Positions 5,804 through 9,654 of a stretch of DNA of 9,654 bases are shown here, in pieces. A program made the translations under genes and the position numbers. Position 1 is the stretch's first letter; every line of letters starts with the position of its first letter. This DNA is from Promethearchaeota archaeon. Its GTDB lineage: Archaea > Asgardarchaeota > Lokiarchaeia > Sigyniarchaeales > SOKP01. The DNA is taken from positions 1-9,654 of the forward strand of contig JAUWZR010000084.1 of the NCBI GenBank assembly GCA_030615235.1, read 5' to 3'. The notes beneath the pieces are model-generated. The model was not told where the DNA came from. It worked only from the letters and a program-made list of their open reading frames with translations, and made no database searches.

Positions 5804-6703
5804 ATGCCTCGCTGTCCTAGATGCGGTAACAATAATCGACTTGATTCGTTCGTATGTGCTTTTTGTGGTAAACGATTAAGAATTGAAAGGATAGAAAACT
5901 TTTCTATTTTCAAGCGTATCGAAGAGGATTTCACTTCTCCTGCTCGCTGGTATGTTACAATACTGTGGTTATTTACTAAACCAAATAAAGCTTTTTGGAA
6001 TATTAACCACAAAAGGAAAGACGCACCGGGTAAAAAAATTCTGCTATTCAATGCGTTGTTGTATGGCTTAATGGGTTTAGCTTTTTTTTCACATATTAAT
6101 ATTACCTCAATACCACCCTTAACATTTGGGAGGTTTTTTATTGATTTGGCAGCTTTTGTAGCGTTTTTTGTGTTTGGATTTTTGTATTATTTCATTTTTG
6201 CTTTTATTCTTATTTGGATTTTTTCCAAAGGAGCAAACATTGCCGTAGATTTTTCAGAACGATTAGAGGCTCGTTTTGGAGATAAGGAAGATGAATCCGA
6301 GAAATATAGCGAGGCCGAAATGAGCCCTTTTAGCATCTATAAAGGAGGAACATTACATCAACAACAAGCCTCAAAATTCAATATGATGCTAACTGCATTT
6401 GCACCCTATTTATTGATAAACGCTATTGAGATTCTGATAATTCTGATTGGATTACCTACCATCAATATACCAAACATACCTTCTTTTGAAACTTTAAACT
6501 CTCCGTTGTTTACTGCACCAGTATGGACTGTTCTACATTTAATTGAAGCGTTAACAATTGCTATCTGGGTTCCCATTCTAATTTCTCTTTCTATTAGAGA
6601 ATTATCCAACTCATCCACATTCCGAGTGTTAATATCATCATTAATAATCGGAATAATTGTTGCCGTACTCTTTTATTTCTTGCGCCCTACTTTTATTTTT
6701 TAG
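5804..6703 (+). CDS. Zinc-ribbon Yip1-like multi-pass membrane protein
   Basis: The 299-residue protein begins with a zinc ribbon, C4-x2-C7 and C18-x2-C21. A basic/amphipathic stretch (22-70) follows, including F-T-K-P-N-K-A-F-W, a pattern typical just before the membrane part of Yip1-family proteins. About five to six membrane segments then come at roughly 78-96, 108-124, 126-141, 198-217, 240-263 and 276-294. An acidic loop (149-173) separates the two halves. Yip1/YIPF proteins in eukaryotes are Golgi/ER proteins that bind Rab GTPases. Archaeal zinc-ribbon Yip1 proteins are common but uncharacterised, so a trafficking role here is inference. The gene is followed after 21 bases by the Vps28-like gene and probably shares its transcript. 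No clear Shine-Dalgarno sequence precedes the ATG, so a short-leader mRNA is possible. Confidence 0.8.
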   Translation: MPRCPRCGNNNRLDSFVCAFCGKRLRIERIENFSIFKRIEEDFTSPARWYVTILWLFTKPNKAFWNINHKRKDAPGKKILLFNALLYGLMGLAFFSHINITSIPPLTFGRFFIDLAAFVAFFVFGFLYYFIFAFILIWIFSKGANIAVDFSERLEARFGDKEDESEKYSEAEMSPFSIYKGGTLHQQQASKFNMMLTAFAPYLLINAIEILIILIGLPTINIPNIPSFETLNSPLFTAPVWTVLHLIEALTIAIWVPILISLSIRELSNSSTFRVLISSLIIGIIVAVLFYFLRPTFIF

Positions 6704-6724
6704 TATAAGATTAATAGGACCTGG

Positions 6725-7354
6725 ATGATGAAAAATCACAGAAAAAATGATATAGAGATAAAGTCTAAATTAGAGTCCGAAATATACGCTATAATTAAAA
6801 CAATTTTAAATTTAGCTCAAAAATACCAAAGTGGTAGTTTAAAAGATAATTTCTTTCAGAAATCAATAAAAAATGCTACGAACAATTTACTTACAATTAA
6901 TATCTTATTAAATAAACATAATTTAATTCTTTCAGAAATGTTGAAGAGCATGAATTATGCAGACGAATACTATCGAGCAATTGATATCATTAATAAAATA
7001 TCTCCGCTTGAATTTCCTGCTGAAATATACTCAAAATCGGTGAGTTCCTCATTTCTCGAAATCCCTAAAATCACTTCTGAAATAACTTCTTCGTTTATAA
7101 CGCTTATGGATGCATTAAAATTGAACGATTTTCACGATGAAGACTTAATCTTCAGTCTTTTCTCTGATTTGAAAAATCAATTTGACAAGTTTCCTGGTTT
7201 GGAATTAAGTAAAGTAAAGCTTCGAAAAATCTGTCAAGAATATGAACATAAACATCGAAGAATTAGCACAAATAAGAACTATAGAGATTTAGTCGCAGAC
7301 GAATTATACGCATTGTTTAATGATTTCAAAAGAAAGTTGAATCTGGAGCTTTAA
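6725..7354 (+). CDS. vps28: Vps28-like ESCRT-I subunit
   Basis: The 209-residue, all-helical soluble protein is close in length to eukaryotic Vps28 (about 220). Compared with human Vps28 as I remember it, residues 18-34 (SEIYAIIKTILNLAQKY) align with AELFAVVKTMQALEKAY at the start of the N-terminal core. Residues 124-133 (FITLMDALKL) align with FITVMDKLRL at the start of the C-terminal four-helix domain. Residues 191-205 (ADELYALFNDFKRKL) align with LFDLESAYNAFNRFL at the end. The two domains sit at about 12-92 and 115-207 with a Pro/Ser linker. In ESCRT-I, Vps28 binds Vps23 through its N-terminal part and ESCRT-II through its C-terminal domain. In Asgard archaea it belongs to the membrane-remodelling ESCRT set. 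AGGA (6716-6719) fits a start at 6725 or 6728. The gene lies 21 bases after the Yip1-like gene. No other ESCRT gene is in the window. Confidence 0.78.
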   Translation: MMKNHRKNDIEIKSKLESEIYAIIKTILNLAQKYQSGSLKDNFFQKSIKNATNNLLTINILLNKHNLILSEMLKSMNYADEYYRAIDIINKISPLEFPAEIYSKSVSSSFLEIPKITSEITSSFITLMDALKLNDFHDEDLIFSLFSDLKNQFDKFPGLELSKVKLRKICQEYEHKHRRISTNKNYRDLVADELYALFNDFKRKLNLEL

Positions 7355-7409
7355 TGAAAATGAAAAAATTAATTAACTTTTCATGCTTTAACAGTATAGA
7401 AACTAAAGT

Positions 7410-7420
7410 TTCGAATTTAA
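7410..7420 (+). promoter_or_regulatory. Candidate BRE/TATA element for L34e
   Basis: TTCGAATTTAA ends 30 bases before the TTG start at 7451. This is the right distance for an archaeal promoter giving a very short leader. The same 11 bases occur upstream of the Yip1-like gene. A small inverted repeat, GAAAC-TAAA-GTTTC (7398-7411), overlaps its left end. Confidence 0.42.
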
Positions 7421-7450
7421 GTAAATAAAACAATAAAGGTAAAATCTACT

Positions 7451-7726
7451 TTGCCACGACCAGGTCTAAGATCGAAAGCTCAGCACCGAAAAAAGTTAAA
7501 AACTCCGGGAAACCTTAATGTTACCCATTATTGGAGAAAAAAACCTAGTAAAGCGGAGTGTGCTATCTGTAAAAAACCACTTCAAGCCGTACCAAGATTA
7601 AGACCATCCAAAATGACAAAAACAAATCGCGTGTCAAGAAGGGCAAATCGACCCGAGAGCGGAAGGTATTGTGCTATTTGTTTACAAACTCTTCTCAAAG
7701 AAGCAGTTTGGCAATCTTCAGAATGA
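7451..7726 (+). CDS. rpl34e: Large ribosomal subunit protein L34e (eL34)
   Basis: The 91-residue protein starts at TTG (7451), giving the family's typical MPRPGLRS N-terminus; AAAGGT (7435-7440) lies ten bases upstream. It carries two CxxC pairs, C37/C40 and C74/C77, forming the zinc site of the zinc-binding eL34 type. A strongly basic stretch between them (49-66) suits rRNA contact. It is a structural protein of the archaeal 50S subunit, shared with eukaryotes but missing in bacteria. It begins the conserved archaeal L34e-cmk-L14e gene order. Confidence 0.94.
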   Translation: MPRPGLRSKAQHRKKLKTPGNLNVTHYWRKKPSKAECAICKKPLQAVPRLRPSKMTKTNRVSRRANRPESGRYCAICLQTLLKEAVWQSSE

Positions 7727-7811
7727 ATCATTCGGGAAATTTCATTAATATTAAATATTTTCTGGTTATAATTTCATATAATAGCTTTAGTTAGTTTTGT
7801 GATTAAGAAAA

Positions 7812-8360
7812 ATGATAATTGCAATATCTGGATTACATGGAACAGGGAAAAGCACTATAGCCAAATTATTAGCAGAAAACCTTGGAATGCTCTATTATTC
7901 AACGGGCCAGGCGTTTAGGGATTTAGCAGAAGAAAATAGTATGACATTGGAGGATTATACTAACTATGTTGAGAAGAATCCAGAGATCGACAAAAATTTG
8001 GATAAAAAAGTAGTGGATATGGCAAAAAAGGGCAGTATTATTATTGATAGCCAATTAAGTGGACATTTGTTAAAATCCATTGCAGATTTCAAAATACATT
8101 TAACCTGCCCATTGAAAATTCGCGTAAAAAGAATGGCAGCCAGAGATCAGAGCTCATACAATGCAAAATTAAAGGAAACGACTCTGAGAGAAGAATCTGA
8201 GTTAAAACGCTTTAAAAAACTCTATAGCATTGATTTAAGTGATAACGACTTTATTCAAAATTTCTTCGATTTAATTATTGACACAGAAAGTTTGTCAATC
8301 GAAGATGTATTACAAATAATCCTTAAAGAGTTAGAAAAAATAAAATTAAACGATTTCTAA
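7812..8360 (+). CDS. cmk: Cytidylate (CMP/dCMP) kinase, archaeal type
   Basis: The 182-residue P-loop kinase phosphorylates CMP/dCMP with ATP in pyrimidine nucleotide synthesis. The Walker A loop GLHGTGKST is at 7-15. The family's nucleotide-binding segment follows as STGQAFRDLAEE (30-41), and then the P-E-I-D stretch at 57-60. S-Q-L-S-G (80-84) stands where many archaeal members have G-R-L-A-G-W. A lid-region Arg, R126, begins REESELKRFKKLY (126-138). The length is normal for the archaeal form, which is shorter than bacterial Cmk. It lies 85 bases after L34e and 125 before L14e, in the usual archaeal order. GTGAT just upstream of the ATG is at best a weak ribosome binding site. Confidence 0.92.
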   Translation: MIIAISGLHGTGKSTIAKLLAENLGMLYYSTGQAFRDLAEENSMTLEDYTNYVEKNPEIDKNLDKKVVDMAKKGSIIIDSQLSGHLLKSIADFKIHLTCPLKIRVKRMAARDQSSYNAKLKETTLREESELKRFKKLYSIDLSDNDFIQNFFDLIIDTESLSIEDVLQIILKELEKIKLNDF

Positions 8361-8419
8361 CAAAAATCGTAAAAAATTTATTACTAAAATTATTCCTCAA
8401 TTTACTAAAAATAGTGCAT

Positions 8420-8450
8420 CTTTTCTGAAAACTAAAAAAATTTAGAAAAG
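8420..8450 (+). repeat. Inverted repeat in the L14e leader
   Basis: CTTTTCT (8420-8426) is the exact reverse complement of AGAAAAG (8444-8450). Allowing one unpaired G (8427), the arms extend by three A-T pairs (8428-8430 with 8441-8443), enclosing a ten-base loop. It lies 35 bases before the L14e start. It may be a leader hairpin or a protein-binding site, or chance in AT-rich DNA. Confidence 0.3.
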
Positions 8451-8485
8451 ATAAAGCTAATAAAATTAATTTGGTGACAAATTAG

Positions 8486-8758
8486 ATGAGTGCATATGAC
8501 ATAGGTAGAGTTTGTATCAAGACTCTAGGAAGGGAAGCTGGAAAGTATTGCGTTGTAGTTGAAATTATCGATAAAAATTATGTGTTAATTGATGGATTGA
8601 ATGTTAGGAGACGACGAGCTAATTACAAGCATCTCGAACCCATAACCGATACGATCGATATTAAAAAAGGAGCCTCGCATAATGATATAGAGGAAGCTAT
8701 TAAAAAGGCTAAACTCGAGAAGAAATTAATGGAAACGGTTTCTATTCCTATAAAATAA
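8486..8758 (+). CDS. rpl14e: Large ribosomal subunit protein L14e (eL14)
   Basis: The 90-residue archaeal/eukaryotic ribosomal protein has a KOW-type beta-barrel N-terminus. The conserved core is visible: IGRVCIKTLGREAGKYCVVV (6-25), then IDKNYVLIDG (28-37), VRRRRAN (40-46) and HLEP (49-52). A short C-terminal helical tail is typical of the archaeal form. GGTGA (8473-8477) lies eight bases before the ATG. It is the third gene of the L34e-cmk-L14e neighbourhood. In many archaea cbf5 (tRNA pseudouridine synthase B family) follows, but here a tRNA gene and a convergent gene follow instead. Confidence 0.94.
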   Translation: MSAYDIGRVCIKTLGREAGKYCVVVEIIDKNYVLIDGLNVRRRRANYKHLEPITDTIDIKKGASHNDIEEAIKKAKLEKKLMETVSIPIK

Positions 8759-8800
8759 ATTTATAAAGAGAATAAATATAATATTATAAGCGAACGTCGC

Positions 8801-8806
8801 TATAAA
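8801..8806 (+). promoter_or_regulatory. Candidate TATA box for tRNA-Ser
   Basis: TATAAA lies with its first base 26 bases upstream of the tRNA 5' end at 8827, the usual archaeal TATA distance from a start site at or near the tRNA's first base. A short hairpin (GCGA-ACG-TCGC, 8790-8800) is directly upstream. Confidence 0.45.
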
Positions 8807-8817
8807 GCGTCGTAATC

Positions 8818-8826
8818 TTTTTTTTT
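8818..8826 (+). terminator. Oligo-T run between L14e and tRNA-Ser
   Basis: Nine consecutive T end immediately before the tRNA's first base. In archaea such a run can terminate transcription by itself. It would stop read-through from L14e just before the tRNA. It also lies inside the tRNA's own promoter-to-start interval, so it would not affect a transcript starting at the tRNA. Confidence 0.45.
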
Positions 8827-8926
8827 GCAGATATAGCCAAGCGGTACGGCGCTGGCTTGGAGTGGAAACCTTAACCAGAAAGCCAGTGTGTGAGAACACT
8901 CGAGGGTTCGAGTCCCTCTGTCTGCG
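8827..8926 (+). tRNA. tRNA-Ser (anticodon GGA) with an 18-nt intron
   Basis: The acceptor GCAGATA (8827-8833) pairs with TGTCTGC (8919-8925; one G-T pair), with discriminator G8926. The D stem GCC/GGC is at 8836-8838 and 8848-8850. The anticodon stem CTGGC/GCCAG is at 8852-8856 and 8882-8886. The long variable arm has a GTGT/ACAC stem (8888-8891 with 8896-8899). The T arm is GAGGG-TTCGAGT-CCCTC (8902-8918). Removing 8863-8880 leaves the loop TTGGAGA with anticodon GGA. The long variable arm and G73 indicate serine; archaeal tRNA-Leu has A73. CCA is not encoded. A short T-rich stretch follows the 3' end. It is the last plus-strand gene of the window. Confidence 0.93.
8863..8880 (+). other. 18-nt tRNA intron at canonical position 37/38
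   Basis: The central helix TTGG/CCAG (8857-8860 with 8875-8878) is flanked by a 5' bulge AGT (8861-8863) and a 3' bulge AAA (8879-8881). Cuts after the second bulge base give these ends. The intron-side helix is poor, only GG/CC around an AAA loop with TTAA unpaired, so this is a relaxed rather than full bulge-helix-bulge. Confidence 0.75.
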
Positions 8927-8953
8927 TTTTGATTTTACTTGAATGGAGGTTAG

Positions 8954-9628
8954 TTAAACGTCCGGAAACTCCAATCCTTTAGCTTTACTTCCACCCATCA
9001 TTTGTTCCATACCTCCCTGTGCTTGGGTTTGTACTTTCAACAATCTCTGAATAAGGGTGTTAATTCCAAAGCTACAGAGAAAATACCACGCAGTAAAGTT
9101 TATCCATCCAGCGTTCACTCCAATAGTTCTAGCAACTCCATATACAAGAGCAGTCCATTCTGGACTACCGCTCGTCCAACCAGCCATCATACCTCCAATA
9201 AGTGGTACGTCGTTCGCGTTCATTGGTGATAACGCAACTGGATTGGATGTTCCGAACAGGCCTCTTACTACAGAAAATATAACTATCATTGGAACGAAAG
9301 TAATGCACGATGGTAACATACGCTTTAACGCCATTTTTGATTGCGAAGATTTGATCATAATGTCTAACCGTTCCCAACGCTTTCTCAATTTCCTGTATTT
9401 TTCTGGGTCCGTCTCAGCTATATCTATAATTTTGGCTTTCTCTTCGTCGTGCGCTTTCTTAATGACTTGTTTTCTATTTATCTCATCAGTGTCAACTAGC
9501 CATTTCGTTAGTCCAGTACTAATAAGAGCCGTTGTTGTAGCCATTAAAATAATGAAAATCATAGACCCCGGCGGGTAGCTTATCCAATCTAGAAAAGCAT
9601 TTGATTCTTGTAATAATAACAAAAGCAT
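8954..9628 (-). CDS. EMC3/TMCO1-family (DUF106) membrane protein, Oxa1 superfamily
   Basis: The 224-residue protein has the layout of archaeal Oxa1-superfamily insertases (Ylp1/DUF106, relatives of eukaryotic EMC3 and TMCO1). The first membrane segment is at about 23-45, followed by a charged, Lys/Arg-rich coiled-coil hairpin (50-103) expected to contact the ribosome. Two further segments lie at about 106-124 and 175-197, joined by a Gly/Pro-rich region. A Gln/Gly/Met-rich tail (200-217) follows. It probably helps insert proteins into the membrane. The ATG at 9628 leaves a short extracellular N-terminus. No Shine-Dalgarno sequence is visible in the 26 bases available upstream. By eye its coding sequence is richer in G and C than its neighbours. 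It is convergent to tRNA-Ser, although in many archaea it lies just upstream of L34e on the same strand. Confidence 0.9.
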   Translation of the reverse strand: MLLLLLQESNAFLDWISYPPGSMIFIILMATTTALISTGLTKWLVDTDEINRKQVIKKAHDEEKAKIIDIAETDPEKYRKLRKRWERLDIMIKSSQSKMALKRMLPSCITFVPMIVIFSVVRGLFGTSNPVALSPMNANDVPLIGGMMAGWTSGSPEWTALVYGVARTIGVNAGWINFTAWYFLCSFGINTLIQRLLKVQTQAQGGMEQMMGGSKAKGLEFPDV

Positions 9629-9654
9629 AGTTACATTGAAGAAATTTTAATAAT

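Noticed and set aside
8791..8813. Repeated CGTCG strings considered as an attachment site or operator beside the tRNA.
   Set aside because: They are only five bases long, and there is no integrase or duplicated tRNA end in the window.
8827..8926. tRNA-Leu identity for the long-variable-arm tRNA.
   Set aside because: The anticodon GGA after intron removal and the G discriminator base both indicate serine.
9057..9578. Long plus-strand open frame (173 codons) opposite the EMC3-like gene.
   Set aside because: It is a shadow of a well-recognised minus-strand gene and its translation resembles no protein family.
9631..9636. ATG-TAA start-stop just upstream of the EMC3-like start (minus strand).
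   Set aside because: Such a six-base string is expected by chance, and the upstream context is cut off by the window edge.

Overview
The window comes from an AT-rich archaeon. Archaeal hallmarks are the eukaryote-type ribosomal proteins L34e and L14e, the archaeal CMP kinase between them, an archaeal-type NMN adenylyltransferase, an EMC3/TMCO1-family membrane protein (DUF106), TATA-type promoters, and tRNA genes interrupted by introns at bulge-helix-bulge sites. A gene at 6725-7354 reads as the ESCRT-I subunit Vps28, which points to an Asgard archaeon. The low GC content would suit a Lokiarchaeia-like lineage, but that finer placement is inference.

Layout. At the left edge, on the minus strand, is the N-terminus of a Rossmann-fold NAD(P)-dependent epimerase/dehydratase (1-114). 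Next, also on the minus strand, is a tRNA-Ile with anticodon UAU (332-481). It is split by two introns, one in the D arm and one at the foot of the anticodon loop. Diverging from it, on the plus strand, are two small paralogous coiled-coil proteins (690-1094, 1133-1555). They are followed by a 300-residue protein with a beta-rich N-terminal domain and TPR- or MIT-like helical hairpins (1623-2525). This trio has no function I recognise.

From 2598 to 5640 lies a compact operon. It encodes a SAM hydrolase (SAM hydroxide adenosyltransferase family), a Nudix-NMN adenylyltransferase fusion and RNA 3'-terminal phosphate cyclase. The last two are translationally coupled through a 4-base overlap at a TTG start. 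All three act on adenylate-containing substrates or on RNA ends.

From 5804 to 7354 is a second two-gene unit: a zinc-ribbon Yip1-like multi-pass membrane protein, then the Vps28-like ESCRT-I subunit 21 bases downstream. A translation-related block follows: L34e (TTG start), CMP kinase, L14e and an intron-containing tRNA-Ser(GGA). Convergent to it at the right edge is the EMC3/TMCO1-family insertase. In many archaea that gene sits directly upstream of L34e on the same strand, so the conserved neighbourhood is rearranged here.

Most noteworthy are the doubly interrupted tRNA-Ile(UAU), the Vps28-Yip1 pair, the unassigned coiled-coil/TPR trio and the domain order of the Nudix-NMNAT fusion. No CRISPR array, insertion sequence, phage gene or attachment site is visible.
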